Source of the DNA: Pseudomonas mangiferae
GTDB lineage: Bacteria; Pseudomonadota; Gammaproteobacteria; Pseudomonadales; Pseudomonadaceae
Reading direction: 5' to 3'
DNA: 64,000 nucleotides
NCBI RefSeq assembly: GCF_007109405.1
Contig: NZ_VJOY01000002.1
Coordinates: 248,001-312,000, forward strand
Shown: piece by piece, positions 46,626 through 56,586 of the stretch
How positions within the stretch are numbered: the stretch's first letter is position 1
Layout: every line of letters begins with the position of its first letter
Notes under the pieces: model-generated
What the model saw: only the letters and a program-made list of their open reading frames with translations
Databases searched by the model: none
Told to the model about the DNA's origin: nothing
Position numbers and translations under genes: made by a program

Positions 46626-49361
46626 ATGTTTGCGCCTTTGTTGAAAAAACTCTTTGGAAGCAAGAACGAGCGTGAAGTGAAGCGCATGGCCAGGGCGGTA
46701 CAGGCCGTGAACGTGCTCGAAGAGCAGATGGTGGCGCTGACCGACGAACAGCTGCGGGCCAAGACCGAGGAGTTCAAAGGCCGTATCGCCAAGGGTGAGA
46801 CCCTTGACCAGATCCTCCCGGAGGCCTTCGCCGTGGCCCGCGAGGCCGGCAAGCGCGTGATGGGGATGCGTCACTTCGACGTCCAGCTGATCGGCGGGAT
46901 GACCCTCCACGAAGGCAAGATCGCCGAGATGCGGACCGGCGAAGGCAAGACCCTGGTGGGAACCCTGGCGGTATACCTCAACGCGCTGTCCGGAAAAGGC
47001 GTGCACGTGGTGACCGTCAACGACTACCTGGCCCGCCGCGACGCCAACTGGATGCGCCCGCTGTACGAGTTCCTCGGCCTCACCCTGGGCATCGTCAGCG
47101 CCTTCCAGCCGCCGGAGGAAAAGCGCGCCGCCTACGCCGCCGACATCACCTACGGCACCAACAACGAATTCGGTTTCGACTACCTGCGCGACAACATGGC
47201 GTTCAGCCTGGAAGACAAGTTCCAGCGCGAGTTGAACTTCGCGGTGATCGACGAGGTGGACTCGATCCTCATCGACGAGGCGCGTACACCGCTGATCATC
47301 TCCGGCCAGGCCGAGGACAGCTCTCGCCTGTACATCGAGATCAACAAGCTGATCCCGCGCCTCACGCAGCACATCGAGGAAGTCGAGGGCCAGGTCACCC
47401 AGGAAGGCCACTACAGCATCGACGAGAAGACCCGCCAGGTCGAACTCAACGAGCAGGGCCACCAGTTCATCGAGGACCAGCTCACCCAGGCCGGCCTGCT
47501 GGCCGAGGGCGAGAGCCTGTACTCGGCCCACAACCTGGGCCTGCTGACCCACGTCTACGCCGGCCTGCGCGCCCACAAGCTGTTCCACCGCAACGTCGAA
47601 TACATCGTGCAGAACGACCAGGTCCTGCTGATCGACGAGCACACCGGCCGTACCATGCCGGGTCGTCGCCTGTCCGAGGGCCTGCACCAGGCCATCGAGG
47701 CGAAGGAAGGCCTGCCGATCCAGGCCGAGAGCCAGACTCTGGCCTCCACCACCTTCCAGAACTACTTCCGCCTGTACACCAAGCTGTCCGGCATGACCGG
47801 CACCGCCGACACCGAGGCCTTCGAGTTCCACCAGATCTACGGCCTGGCCGTAGTGGTGATCCCGACCCACCGGCCGGTGGCGCGCAAGGACTTCAACGAC
47901 CTGGTCTACCTGACCCAGGAAGAGAAGTACGAGGCGATCATCGTCGACATCAAGGAATGCCAGGCCAACGGCCGCCCGGTGCTGGTGGGCACGGCGTCCA
48001 TCGAAAGCTCCGAGTACGTGTCGCAGCTGCTGAACAAGGCCGGCATCGAGCACAAGGTGCTCAACGCCAAGTACCACGAGAAGGAAGCCGAGATCATCGC
48101 CCAGGCCGGTCGTCCCGGCGCGGTGACCATCGCCACCAACATGGCCGGCCGCGGGACCGACATCCTGCTGGGCGGCAACTGGGAGGCCGAGGTGGCCGCC
48201 CTGGAGGCGCCGAGCGACGAGCAGACCGCTCAGATCAAGGCCGAGTGGCAGAAGCGCCACCAGCAGGTGATCGAGTCGGGCGGCCTGCACGTGATCGCCT
48301 CCGAGCGCCACGAGTCCCGCCGCATCGACAACCAGCTGCGCGGCCGTGCCGGTCGCCAGGGCGACCCGGGTTCCAGCCGCTTCTACCTGTCCCTGGAAGA
48401 CAACCTGATGCGCATCTTCGCCTCCGACCGGGTGAAGAACTTCATGAAGGCCCTGGGCATGCAGTCCGGCGAGGCCATCGAGCACCGCATGGTGACCAAC
48501 GCCATCGAGAAGGCCCAGCGCAAGGTCGAGGGCCGCAACTTCGACATCCGCAAGCAATTGCTGGAATTCGACGACGTGGCCAACGAGCAGCGCAAGGTGA
48601 TCTACCACATGCGCAACAGCCTGCTGGCCTCCGACGACATCGGCGAGACCATTGCCGAGTTCCGCGAGGACGTGCTCAAGCGCACCATCGATGCCCACAT
48701 CCCGCCGCAGTCGCTGCCGGAGCAGTGGGACATCGTCGGCCTGGAAGCGGCGCTCAACAGCGACTTCAACGTCCAGCTGCCGATCCAGCAGTGGCTCGAC
48801 GAGGACGACAAGCTCTACGAAGACACCCTGCGCAGCAAGATCCTCGACATCCTGGTGGCCCACTACCGCGAGAAGGAAGAGCTGGCCGGCGCCGAGGCAT
48901 TGCGTTCCTTCGAGAAGCAGATGCTGCTGCGGGTGCTGGACGACCTGTGGAAGGACCACCTGTCCACCATGGATCACCTGCGCCACGGCATCCACCTGCG
49001 CGGCTACGCCCAGAAGAACCCGAAGCAGGAATACAAGCGCGAGTCCTTCACCCTGTTCCAGGAGCTGCTGGAGTCGATTCGTCGCGACACCATCCGCGTG
49101 ATGTCCTTCGTGCAGATCCGTCGCGAAGACCCGGCCGAGGAAGAGGCGCGCCAGCGTCGCGAAGCCGAGGAAATGGCCAAGCGCATGCAGTTCCAGCACG
49201 CCGAAGCGCCGAGTCTGGAACAGGACCCGGCCGCCGAGGAAGAGGGCGATCTGGCCGTCGCCACCGCGCCGGTGCGGGCCGAGCCGAAGGTCGGCCGCAA
49301 CGAGCCGTGTCCCTGCGGCTCGGGCAAGAAATACAAGCACTGCCACGGCCAGATCGTCTGA
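46626..49361 (+). CDS. secA: Preprotein translocase ATPase SecA
   Basis: 911 residues from ATG 46626. Walker A is in [13 protein letters not shown] and the DEAD-like Walker B in [17 protein letters not shown]. The preprotein cross-linking domain, helicase motif [14 protein letters not shown] and the helical scaffold follow. The C-terminal tail has the SecB/phospholipid-binding zinc site [14 protein letters not shown]. It drives Sec export of proteins through SecYEG. Confidence 0.98.
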   Translation: MFAPLLKKLFGSKNEREVKRMARAVQAVNVLEEQMVALTDEQLRAKTEEFKGRIAKGETLDQILPEAFAVAREAGKRVMGMRHFDVQLIGGMTLHEGKIAEMRTGEGKTLVGTLAVYLNALSGKGVHVVTVNDYLARRDANWMRPLYEFLGLTLGIVSAFQPPEEKRAAYAADITYGTNNEFGFDYLRDNMAFSLEDKFQRELNFAVIDEVDSILIDEARTPLIISGQAEDSSRLYIEINKLIPRLTQHIEEVEGQVTQEGHYSIDEKTRQVELNEQGHQFIEDQLTQAGLLAEGESLYSAHNLGLLTHVYAGLRAHKLFHRNVEYIVQNDQVLLIDEHTGRTMPGRRLSEGLHQAIEAKEGLPIQAESQTLASTTFQNYFRLYTKLSGMTGTADTEAFEFHQIYGLAVVVIPTHRPVARKDFNDLVYLTQEEKYEAIIVDIKECQANGRPVLVGTASIESSEYVSQLLNKAGIEHKVLNAKYHEKEAEIIAQAGRPGAVTIATNMAGRGTDILLGGNWEAEVAALEAPSDEQTAQIKAEWQKRHQQVIESGGLHVIASERHESRRIDNQLRGRAGRQGDPGSSRFYLSLEDNLMRIFASDRVKNFMKALGMQSGEAIEHRMVTNAIEKAQRKVEGRNFDIRKQLLEFDDVANEQRKVIYHMRNSLLASDDIGETIAEFREDVLKRTIDAHIPPQSLPEQWDIVGLEAALNSDFNVQLPIQQWLDEDDKLYEDTLRSKILDILVAHYREKEELAGAEALRSFEKQMLLRVLDDLWKDHLSTMDHLRHGIHLRGYAQKNPKQEYKRESFTLFQELLESIRRDTIRVMSFVQIRREDPAEEEARQRREAEEMAKRMQFQHAEAPSLEQDPAAEEEGDLAVATAPVRAEPKVGRNEPCPCGSGKKYKHCHGQIV

Positions 49362-49414
49362 CGCCCACGCGTCGCGATCCGTCCAGCGGGCGCCCGGGGC
49401 ACCCGTCATCTTCC

Positions 49415-49444
49415 GCGCCGCGACCGGTCCACCGTTCGCGGCGC
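49415..49444 (+). terminator. Stem-loop between secA and argJ
   Basis: GCGCCGCGA / TCGCGGCGC form a perfect 9-base stem with a 12-base loop, followed only by TTT. It is a weak terminator or attenuator candidate. Confidence 0.4.
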
Positions 49445-49474
49445 TTTACCGTCCGATCCTGAGGAGCGCTGCAC

Positions 49475-50692
49475 ATGGCTGTTGGTCTTGGTCCCTTGCC
49501 CACTCTCCACCCGGTGCCCGGTTTCGAACTCGGCATCGCTTCCGCCGGGATCAAGCGACCGGGCCGCAAGGACGTGGTGGTGATGCGCTGCGCCGAGGGC
49601 TCCACCGTGGCCGGCGTGTTCACCCTGAACGCCTTCTGCGCCGCGCCGGTGATCGTCGCCCGCAGCCGGTTCCTCGGCCCGGTTCGCTACCTGCTGACCA
49701 ACACCGGCAACGCCAATGCCGGCACCGGCGAGCCGGGCCTGGCGGCCGCCACCCGAACCTGCGCCGAACTGGCGCGCCTGGCCGGGGTGGCCGAGGACGC
49801 GGTGCTGCCGTATTCCACCGGCGTGATCGGCGAGCCGTTGCCGGTGGAGAAGATCGTCGCGGCGCTCCCGGCCGCCCTGGATGACCTGTCCCCGGACCGC
49901 TGGGCCGAGGCCGCGGCCGGCATCATGACCACCGACACGCTGCCCAAGGGTGCCAGCCGCCAGTTCGTCCACGACGGCGTTACCGTCACCGTCACCGGCA
50001 TCGGCAAGGGCGCGGGGATGATCAAGCCGAACATGGCCACCATGCTGGGCTACCTCGCCACCGACGCCAAGGTGTCCCAGGGCGTGCTGCAGGACCTGCT
50101 GCGAGACGCGGCCAACAAGTCGTTCAACCGCATCACCATCGACGGCGATACCTCCACCAACGACTGCTGCATGCTGGTGGCCACCGGCCGGGCCGGCCTG
50201 CCGGAGATCGCCCAGGCCAGCGGGCCGCTGTTCGCCGCCCTTAAGCAGGCGGTCCAGGAAGTCTGCATGGAGGTGGCCCAGGCCATCGTCCGCGACGGCG
50301 AGGGCGCCACCAAGTTCGTCACCGTCCAGGTGAACGGCGGCGCTACCCACCAGGAGTGCCTGGACGTGGGCTATGCCGTGGCCCATTCGCCGCTGATCAA
50401 GACCGCGCTGTTCGCCTCCGACCCCAACTGGGGCCGCATCCTCGCCGCCGTGGGCCGCGCTGGCGTGCCGCAACTGGACGTCAGCAAGATCGACGTGTTC
50501 CTCGGCGATGTCTGCATCGCCAGCCAGGGCTGCCGGGCCGCCAGCTACACCGAGGCCCAGGGCGCCGAGGTGATGGCCCGCGAAGAGATCGGCATCCGCA
50601 TCGAGCTGGGCCGCGGCGCTTGCAGCGAGACCATCTGGACCACCGACCTGTCCCACGAGTACGTCAAGATCAACGCGGAATACCGCACCTGA
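49475..50692 (+). CDS. argJ: Glutamate N-acetyltransferase / amino-acid acetyltransferase ArgJ
   Basis: 405 residues from ATG 49475, with GAGGAG upstream. The self-cleavage site is [15 protein letters not shown]: cutting before the Thr frees the nucleophile of the beta chain. Other signatures are [28 protein letters not shown] and [13 protein letters not shown]. It recycles the acetyl group from N-acetylornithine to glutamate in arginine synthesis. Whether it is bifunctional (also using acetyl-CoA) cannot be read from sequence. Confidence 0.96.
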   Translation: MAVGLGPLPTLHPVPGFELGIASAGIKRPGRKDVVVMRCAEGSTVAGVFTLNAFCAAPVIVARSRFLGPVRYLLTNTGNANAGTGEPGLAAATRTCAELARLAGVAEDAVLPYSTGVIGEPLPVEKIVAALPAALDDLSPDRWAEAAAGIMTTDTLPKGASRQFVHDGVTVTVTGIGKGAGMIKPNMATMLGYLATDAKVSQGVLQDLLRDAANKSFNRITIDGDTSTNDCCMLVATGRAGLPEIAQASGPLFAALKQAVQEVCMEVAQAIVRDGEGATKFVTVQVNGGATHQECLDVGYAVAHSPLIKTALFASDPNWGRILAAVGRAGVPQLDVSKIDVFLGDVCIASQGCRAASYTEAQGAEVMAREEIGIRIELGRGACSETIWTTDLSHEYVKINAEYRT

Positions 50693-50701
50693 TCGCTCGT
50701 C

Positions 50702-50726
50702 CCGGCCGGGCGCCTGGCCCGGCCGG
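50702..50726 (+). terminator. GC-only palindrome after argJ
   Basis: CCGGCCGGGC and GCCCGGCCGG are perfect 10-base arms around GCCTG, 9 bases after the argJ stop. There is no T-tract, so termination is uncertain. Confidence 0.4.
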
Positions 50727-50822
50727 ATTCCCCGTCGTCATGGCGGCATGAGGCGATGGAATGGCTCCCGCGGGCCGCGTCCTTTATCGTGCGCTGCTCA
50801 TGACCGAACGGAGGAACCCCCC

Positions 50823-51455
50823 ATGAACTGGACGTTGGTGATCGGCGACAAGCGACTGTCATCGTGGTCCCTGCGCGCCTGGCTCGCCCTGCGCCTGAGC
50901 GGCGCGTCGTTCCAGGAGCAGCGGGTGTGGCTGGGTCGTCCGGACAGCGCCGCGGCCCTGCGCGCCCATTCCCCCACCGGCAAGGTGCCGGTGCTGCAGA
51001 CCGAGGACGGCCCAGTGTGGGATTCCCTGGCCATCGGCGAGTACCTGGCCGAGCGCTTCCCCGAGCGCGACCTGTGGCCACGGGACCGCGCCACGCGAGC
51101 CCTGGCCCGGGCCTGCTGCGCCGAGATGCACAGCGGCTTCGTGGCGCTGCGCAGCCACCTGCCCATGGACCTGCAGCGCGATGCGCCGCCGGACTCGCTG
51201 CCGGACGAGGTGCAGGCGGACATCCACCGCATCGTCGAACTGTGGCAGTACTGCCGCGACCGTTCCGCTGGCAACGGTGACTTCCTGCTGGGCGATCCCG
51301 GGCTGATCGACGCCTTCTTCGCCCCGGTGGCAGCGCGCTTTCGCAGCTACCGGATCGACCTGCCGGCCGCGGCCCAGGCCTATGTGAACACCCTTTACCA
51401 GTGGCCCGCTTTCCAAGCCTGGCGGCAGGATGCGCTGGAGGAGACGCAACCATGA
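50823..51455 (+). CDS. Glutathione S-transferase family protein
   Basis: 210 residues from ATG 50823, with CGGAGGAA upstream. The N-terminal thioredoxin-like domain (LVIGDKRLSSWSLRAWLALRLSG, SPTGKVPVLQTEDGPVWDSLAIGEYLAE) has Ser residues in the region of the glutathione-activating position. The C-terminal domain is helical (SIDAF-type LGDPGLIDAFFAPVA). The substrate is unknown. Its stop overlaps the Nudix gene start (ATGA). Confidence 0.9.
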   Translation: MNWTLVIGDKRLSSWSLRAWLALRLSGASFQEQRVWLGRPDSAAALRAHSPTGKVPVLQTEDGPVWDSLAIGEYLAERFPERDLWPRDRATRALARACCAEMHSGFVALRSHLPMDLQRDAPPDSLPDEVQADIHRIVELWQYCRDRSAGNGDFLLGDPGLIDAFFAPVAARFRSYRIDLPAAAQAYVNTLYQWPAFQAWRQDALEETQP

Positions 51456-52402
51456 AACGCGTGCACGTCGCCGCGGCGGTGATCCGCGGTGCCGATGGCC
51501 GGGTGCTGATCGCCCGCCGTCCCGAGGACAAGCACCAGGGCGGCCTCTGGGAATTCCCTGGCGGCAAGGTGGAAGCGGACGAGACCGTGGCGTCCGCCCT
51601 GGCCCGGGAGCTGGCCGAGGAGCTGGGCATCGCCGTGACCGCCGCGCGGCCACTGATCCAGGTCCGTCACGACTACCCGGACAAGCAGGTGCTGCTGGAT
51701 GTCTGGGAGGTGTCGGCGTTCACCGGCGAGGCCCGCGGCCTGGAAGGCCAGCCCCTGGCCTGGGTGGCGCCCCGTCGGCTGCCGGACTACGACTTCCCCG
51801 CTGCCAACCGGCCCATCGTCGCCGCCGCGCGCTTGCCGGACCGCTACCTGATCACTCCCGACGACCTGACGCCCGCGCAGTTGCTGCACGGTCTGCGCGC
51901 GGCCCTGGATGCCGGGGTGAGCCTGGTCCAGTTGCGCGCACCGGGCATGTTCAGCGCCGACTACCGGGACATGGCGGTGGATGCCGTGGGGCTGTGCGCG
52001 GGCCGCGCGCAACTGATGATGAAGGGACCGCTGGAGTGGCTGGGGGATTTCCCCGCCGCCGGCTGGCACCTGACCGCCGAGCAGCTACGCCAGTACGTCC
52101 GTAACGGACGGCCTTTCCCCAAGGAGCGCTGGCTGGCGGCGTCCTGCCACGATGCCGAGGAGTTGGCCCTGGCGACGGAGATCGGCGTCGACTTCGTCAC
52201 CCTCTCGCCGGTCCAGCCCACCCGTACCCACCCCGAGGCCGCCGCCCTGGGCTGGGCGCGCACGGGTGAGCTCTTGCAGGGGTTCAACGCGCCAGCGTTC
52301 CTCCTCGGCGGGCTCGGCCCGGCGGATCTGCCCCAGGCCTGGCAGGCCGGTGCCCAAGGCGTCGCCGGTATCCGCGCGTTGTGGCCCCACCCGCTGGATT
52401 AG
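51452..52402 (+). CDS. Nudix hydrolase fused to a ThiE-like domain (MutT-like)
   Basis: 316 residues. Residues 1-130 are a MutT-like Nudix domain with a complete box: GGKVEADETV, then ARELAEELGI, which carries the metal-binding Glu residues. Sanitation of 8-oxo-dGTP is the family expectation. From about residue 135 a ThiE/TIM-barrel domain follows (RYLITPDDLTPAQLLHGLRAALDAGVSLVQLRAP, VDFVTLSPVQPTRTHP, AFLLGGLGPADL). This fusion is known in pseudomonads; I expect the ThiE part not to replace true ThiE, but I cannot test it. Confidence 0.92.
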   Translation: MKRVHVAAAVIRGADGRVLIARRPEDKHQGGLWEFPGGKVEADETVASALARELAEELGIAVTAARPLIQVRHDYPDKQVLLDVWEVSAFTGEARGLEGQPLAWVAPRRLPDYDFPAANRPIVAAARLPDRYLITPDDLTPAQLLHGLRAALDAGVSLVQLRAPGMFSADYRDMAVDAVGLCAGRAQLMMKGPLEWLGDFPAAGWHLTAEQLRQYVRNGRPFPKERWLAASCHDAEELALATEIGVDFVTLSPVQPTRTHPEAAALGWARTGELLQGFNAPAFLLGGLGPADLPQAWQAGAQGVAGIRALWPHPLD

Positions 52403-52531
52403 TCGCACGACACGACGGCCAGGCGAGGCGAGAGCGGGCAATGTCGCACGGTTCGCCAGCGGCAGACGAGCCGTCCGGAGCCGTTTCAGCACCGAGCTCA
52501 GGCGCTCTTGCTACGGCGCTCGGCGCCAGCT

Positions 52532-52834
52532 TCAAAGGGGCGTGAAACGCTCCAGGCGCTGGCGTAGCCGGCGGTTCTCCCGTTTCACCTGCTCCAGTTC
52601 GTCCAGCAGCCGGATGGCCAGGGCGATCCCCGGCCAGTCCAGCTCGAAGTCCTGTTTCAGGCGCACCGCGCGCCTGGCGAGGATCAGGGCCGTTTCGTCG
52701 AACGACCAGGGCTCCACGTCGGGCTCCCGGGGTTCCAGGATGCCCAACTCGACGATCTCCACCAGCACGTCCCGCGACAGGTTGGTCGAGCGGCAGAATT
52801 CGTCGAGCCCGAAGGTCACGATCAGGGTGGTCAT
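52532..52834 (-). CDS. cbpM: CbpA modulator CbpM (MerR-like helix-turn-helix)
   Basis: 100 residues. A MerR-like N-terminal helix-turn-helix ([26 protein letters not shown]) leads to a helical C-terminus ([14 protein letters not shown]-type, then [14 protein letters not shown] coiled coil). CbpM binds the J domain of CbpA and blocks both its co-chaperone and DNA-binding activity. It overlaps the end of cbpA by four bases, so inhibitor and target are co-translated. Confidence 0.9.
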   Translation of the reverse strand: MTTLIVTFGLDEFCRSTNLSRDVLVEIVELGILEPREPDVEPWSFDETALILARRAVRLKQDFELDWPGIALAIRLLDELEQVKRENRRLRQRLERFTPL

Positions 52835-53763
52835 GGCGCCTTACTCCATTCCGCGCGTGGATCGAAGGGGGTCTGCTGGGCGATCTGTTGCCAGAGCGCG
52901 CGGGTGGCTTCGGGGGTCGTGTCCGGCATCACCAGCTTGAGCAGGGCGTACAGGTCGCCATGGCCGTCGCGGGTGGGCAGGCCCTTGCCGCGGATGCGCA
53001 GGCGCTGGCCGCTCTGGCTGTCCGGCGGCACGCTCAGGCTGATCCGCCCGTGCAGGGTGGGCACGGTGATCTTCGCGCCGAGGGCGGCTTCCCAGGGCGC
53101 CAGCGGCACCGTGACGATCAGGTCGTGGCCATCCACGTCGTACAGCGGGTGGGGCACCAGGCGCAGGTTCAGGTACAGGTCGCCGGCCGGCCCGTCGGCG
53201 AGGCCGGGAGCACCCTGGCCCTTGAGGCGGATGCGCTCGCCGTCTTGCACGCCCGGGGGAATCTTCACGTTCAGGGTACGGGTGAGGTCCTGGCGACGCC
53301 CCTGGGCGTCCAGGGCCGGCACGCTGTAGCTGATCGGCTTGGGTTGCCCGGCGAGGGTTTCTTCGAGGAACACCGGCAGTTCCAGTTCCACGTCCCGGCC
53401 CCGCTGCGGGCCGCGGGGCGCGCCGGCGCGGTTGCCGAAAATGGACTCGAAGAAGTCGGAGAAATCGCCGCCGAAGCGCCCGTGGGGGTCGTCCGGGCCG
53501 GCCGAGGATTGCCAGCCGGGAGGGGGCTGGAAGCGCTCGCGCTCGCCGCCGTAGCGGCGCAGGTCATCGTATTCCGCGCGCTTCTCGGCGTTCTTCAGGA
53601 CCTCGTAGGCTTCCGCGACTTCCTTGAATTTCTCCTCCGCATCCGGCGCCTTGCTGACATCCGGGTGGTACTGGCGGGCGAGCTTGCGGTACGCGGTCTT
53701 GATGGTTTTCTCGTCGGCATCCGGCGCGACGCCGAGGGCCTGATAGTAATCCTTGAACTCCAT
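52831..53763 (-). CDS. cbpA: Curved-DNA-binding DnaJ-class co-chaperone CbpA
   Basis: 310 residues. The J domain (residues 1-70) has the HPD motif in [18 protein letters not shown] Gly/Phe-rich linker follows ([33 protein letters not shown]), then two C-terminal beta domains ([45 protein letters not shown]). The zinc-finger region of DnaJ is absent, as expected for CbpA. It works with DnaK and binds curved DNA in stationary phase. Confidence 0.93.
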   Translation of the reverse strand: MEFKDYYQALGVAPDADEKTIKTAYRKLARQYHPDVSKAPDAEEKFKEVAEAYEVLKNAEKRAEYDDLRRYGGERERFQPPPGWQSSAGPDDPHGRFGGDFSDFFESIFGNRAGAPRGPQRGRDVELELPVFLEETLAGQPKPISYSVPALDAQGRRQDLTRTLNVKIPPGVQDGERIRLKGQGAPGLADGPAGDLYLNLRLVPHPLYDVDGHDLIVTVPLAPWEAALGAKITVPTLHGRISLSVPPDSQSGQRLRIRGKGLPTRDGHGDLYALLKLVMPDTTPEATRALWQQIAQQTPFDPRAEWSKAP

Positions 53764-53880
53764 GAGGCGTCCACCGTTCGTTGCACGGCCAGGCCTGACG
53801 ACCGCTGCCGTGGATGAGGATCAAGCGGGTCTGCCTTCCTATGGCCGCCGTCGCGGGCGGGGAGTTCAATGCCGGGGCAG

Positions 53881-53907
53881 GGCGGAAGGCCGCAGAGGCC
53901 CTCCGCC
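53881..53907 (-). terminator. Hairpin after the racemase-family gene
   Basis: GGCGGAAGGCC / GGCCCTCCGCC pair at 10 of 11 positions around GCAGA, just beyond the operon stop at 53915. No T-tract follows, so function is uncertain. Confidence 0.35.
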
Positions 53908-53914
53908 GCGCCGT

Positions 53915-54928
53915 TCAGGACACGATGAAGCCCGCGCCCACCGGGTCGTGGCGGTCGATGACCCAGCGGGAGGTGCCGAGGATGCTGGCGGTGCCCTTCA
54001 CCGTGGGGCGCACCGCGCGGGTGCCGTCCAGGTCCACCTCGCCCAGCAGGCAGCCTTCGAAGGTGCCGCTGCCCAGCAGGCCTTCCGAGCGGATCGGCTG
54101 GTTCAGGGCAAGTTTCCCGCGCGCCTCGAACATCGCCATCATGGCGCTGGTGCCGGTACCGCCGGGCGAACGGTCGAGCTGGCCGGCGCTGAACACGTGG
54201 ACGTTCTTGTAGAACACGTCCTCGCGCTCGGCGGGGTGCCAGAAGGTGATGAAGTTGAGGTTATTGATGTGCGCCTCGGTGGGGTGCTGGATGCGCGTCT
54301 GCTGGCGGATCTGCTCCCGCGCCAGCAGGCCCAGGCGCGACAGCTCGCTGCCGTTCTCCGGGCTGATGCGCAGGCCGCAGTCGCTCAGGTCGACGATGCC
54401 GAAGTAGTTGCCGCCCCAGGCGATGTCCGCCTTCACGTCGCCGTAGCCGGGCAGGTGCACCGGGATGTCCTGGGCGGCCACGTAGGCCGGCACGTTCTCG
54501 AAGCGCGTCCAGAGCACCTGGTCGCCCTCGCTGGCGACTTCCGCCACCACCAGGCCCGCGGTGGTCTCGAAGCGAATCCTGGTCAGGCCGCTGGGGTCCC
54601 GGGCCACCAGGCCGAGGGCGACCATGGCCATGCTCACCGCGATGGTGCCGTGGCCGCACATGTGGGAGTACTCGGTGCCGTCGATGTAGATCAGACCGGC
54701 GTCGTAGTCCGGCCCGGACGGCGGCGTGAGGAACACCCCGAACATGTCCTTGTGGCCGCGCGGCTCGCGCATCAGGGCCATGCGCAGCCAGTCGTAGTGG
54801 GTTTCGAGGAAGGCGCGCTTCTCGAGGATGCTGGACCCGGCCGGGTAGGGGATTCCGCTGTGGACGATGCACAGCGGCTCGCCTTCCGTATGGGTATAGA
54901 TGACATCGAACACGTCTTGCTTGCGCAT
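53915..54928 (-). CDS. Proline racemase / hydroxyproline epimerase family enzyme with a missing second catalytic Cys
   Basis: 337 residues. The first active-site motif MCGHGTIAV (Cys-91) is intact, and FETTAGLV and GGNYFGIVD are family segments. The second motif reads DRSPGGTGTSA, with Gly-256 (codon GGC at 54161-54163) where racemases and 4-hydroxyproline epimerases have Cys and trans-3-hydroxyproline dehydratases have Thr. A one-proton reaction such as dehydration, or a changed or lost activity, is therefore possible. It is the last gene of an operon with a PotABCD-like importer, so its substrate is probably imported. The exact substrate is unknown. Confidence 0.88.
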   Translation of the reverse strand: MRKQDVFDVIYTHTEGEPLCIVHSGIPYPAGSSILEKRAFLETHYDWLRMALMREPRGHKDMFGVFLTPPSGPDYDAGLIYIDGTEYSHMCGHGTIAVSMAMVALGLVARDPSGLTRIRFETTAGLVVAEVASEGDQVLWTRFENVPAYVAAQDIPVHLPGYGDVKADIAWGGNYFGIVDLSDCGLRISPENGSELSRLGLLAREQIRQQTRIQHPTEAHINNLNFITFWHPAEREDVFYKNVHVFSAGQLDRSPGGTGTSAMMAMFEARGKLALNQPIRSEGLLGSGTFEGCLLGEVDLDGTRAVRPTVKGTASILGTSRWVIDRHDPVGAGFIVS

Positions 54929-54964
54929 GACTGAACTCCTGGGGGGTGACGGGGGAGGGGCGTT

Positions 54965-55750
54965 TTATTTCCGGTCTGGCAACAGGTCCAGGCCGATGAA
55001 ATCCAGCACGAGGATCGCGAGGACGGCGGCGACGATGGTGGCGCCGGATACCGCGGCGATCAGCGGGTCGATGGTGTATTGCACGTAGTTGAAGAGCTTC
55101 ACCGGAATGGTGTTGAGGGCGGTGCTGGTGTTGAACACCGACAGCTCCACGTTTATCCACGACGAGATGAAGGCGAAGATCGAACCGGTGACGATGCCCG
55201 GGCGGATCTGCGGCAGCACCACGCGCCAGAAGGTGGACCAGGGGCTGGCGCCCAGGTCGTAGGAGGCTTCCTCCAGGGCGCGCTGCTCCGGGGTGAGCAG
55301 GGTCAGCACCGCCCGCAGGACGAAGGGCGCGACGATCACCGTGTGGCCGATGAGCAGGGCGGGGAAGCTGCGCACCAAGCCGAAGTAGCCGCCGAACTGC
55401 AGCAGCGCTGCGCCCAGCACGATGTGCGGCAGCACCAGCGGCGACATCAGCAGGGCGCTGGCGGCCTGCCGGCCGGGGAAGCGGTAGCGGGCGATGGCCA
55501 GGGCGGCGGGCACGCTCAGCAGCACCGCCAGCACAGTAGCGGCCAGGGCCAGCTGGCTGCTGGTGGCGAAGGCGGCCCGGTAGCTCGGGTCGGCGAGCAT
55601 CTGCCGGTACCAGTCCAGGGTCCAGCCCTGGGGCGGGAAGGCCAGGTAGGGCGAGGCCGTGAGGGAGGCCCCCAGGATCACCAGCAGGGGCAGCAGCAGG
55701 TAGGCGAGGGTGGCCCAGGCCACCAGTCGCAGCAGCAGGCGCGCGGGCAT
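54965..55750 (-). CDS. ABC transporter permease (PotC-like)
   Basis: 261 residues with about six membrane helices (LVAWATLAYLLLPLLVILGASL, ASALLMSPLVLPHIVLGAALL). The EAA coupling loop is EEASYDLGASPWSTFWRVVLPQIRPGI. The N-terminal segment and length match the PotC/YdcV type of spermidine/putrescine family permeases. It abuts the other permease gene (one shared base). It contributes half of the inner-membrane channel. Confidence 0.93.
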   Translation of the reverse strand: MPARLLLRLVAWATLAYLLLPLLVILGASLTASPYLAFPPQGWTLDWYRQMLADPSYRAAFATSSQLALAATVLAVLLSVPAALAIARYRFPGRQAASALLMSPLVLPHIVLGAALLQFGGYFGLVRSFPALLIGHTVIVAPFVLRAVLTLLTPEQRALEEASYDLGASPWSTFWRVVLPQIRPGIVTGSIFAFISSWINVELSVFNTSTALNTIPVKLFNYVQYTIDPLIAAVSGATIVAAVLAILVLDFIGLDLLPDRK

Positions 55751-56586
55751 CAGGCGTCTCCCCGGGTGCGGCCGATGCGGCCGGCGAAGCCGACCATCAC
55801 CAGCGTGAAGATCAGCAGCACCACGCTCAGGGCACCGCCATAGTGGAAATCGAAGACCGAGCTGTACTGCTGGAAGATCAGCATGGAGAGCACGCTGATG
55901 CGGCCGCCGGACAGCAGCGCCGGAGTGACGTAGGCGCTCACCGCCAGGGTGAAGACCATGATGCAGCCGGAGATCACCCCGGGCAGGGTCAGGGGCAGGA
56001 TCACGTGGAAGAAGGTGGCCCGCGGCGGCGCACCGAGGTCGGCGGAGGCCAGCTCGTGGGACGCGTCGAGGCGGCTCAGGGCGTTGCCGATGGCCAGCAC
56101 CATGAACGGCAGCAGCACGTAGACCATGCCGATCAGGATGCCGGTCTCGGTGCCCAGCAGGCGCAGCGGGCGGTCGATCAGGCCGCCGTCCAGCAGCGTC
56201 TGGTTGAGCAGGCCCTTGCGTCCCAGCAGCACCATCCAGCCGAACGAGCGGACGATGTTGCTGGTGAACATCGGCACCACCAGCAGGATCACGCAGACCC
56301 GCCGCCAGGCCCGCCAGCGCACCATGCGGGTCAGGTACCAGGCCAGGGGGTAACCCAGCAGCAGGCTCACCAGGGTGGTCAGGCAGGCGATGCGGAAGGT
56401 CACCAGGATCACCTCCCAGTGGTAGCGGTCGGCGAGCACCCGCACATACTGCTCCAGGGTCCAGGCGTTCGCCGTGTCGCTGAGGCTGGCGAGGATCACC
56501 ACCGCCAGCGGCGCGAGGAAGAAGGCGACGAAGAACGCCAGGGGCGCCGCCAGCATCGCCAGGGGCATGCGCAGGCCGCGGTTCAT
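55750..56586 (-). CDS. ABC transporter permease (PotB-like)
   Basis: 278 residues with about six membrane helices, starting AMLAAPLAFFVAFFLAPLAVVILASL. The EAA loop is ELASADLGAPPRATFFHVILPLTLPGV. It pairs with the PotC-like permease. It overlaps the ATPase gene by four bases, so the transporter components are tightly coupled. Confidence 0.93.
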   Translation of the reverse strand: MNRGLRMPLAMLAAPLAFFVAFFLAPLAVVILASLSDTANAWTLEQYVRVLADRYHWEVILVTFRIACLTTLVSLLLGYPLAWYLTRMVRWRAWRRVCVILLVVPMFTSNIVRSFGWMVLLGRKGLLNQTLLDGGLIDRPLRLLGTETGILIGMVYVLLPFMVLAIGNALSRLDASHELASADLGAPPRATFFHVILPLTLPGVISGCIMVFTLAVSAYVTPALLSGGRISVLSMLIFQQYSSVFDFHYGGALSVVLLIFTLVMVGFAGRIGRTRGDA

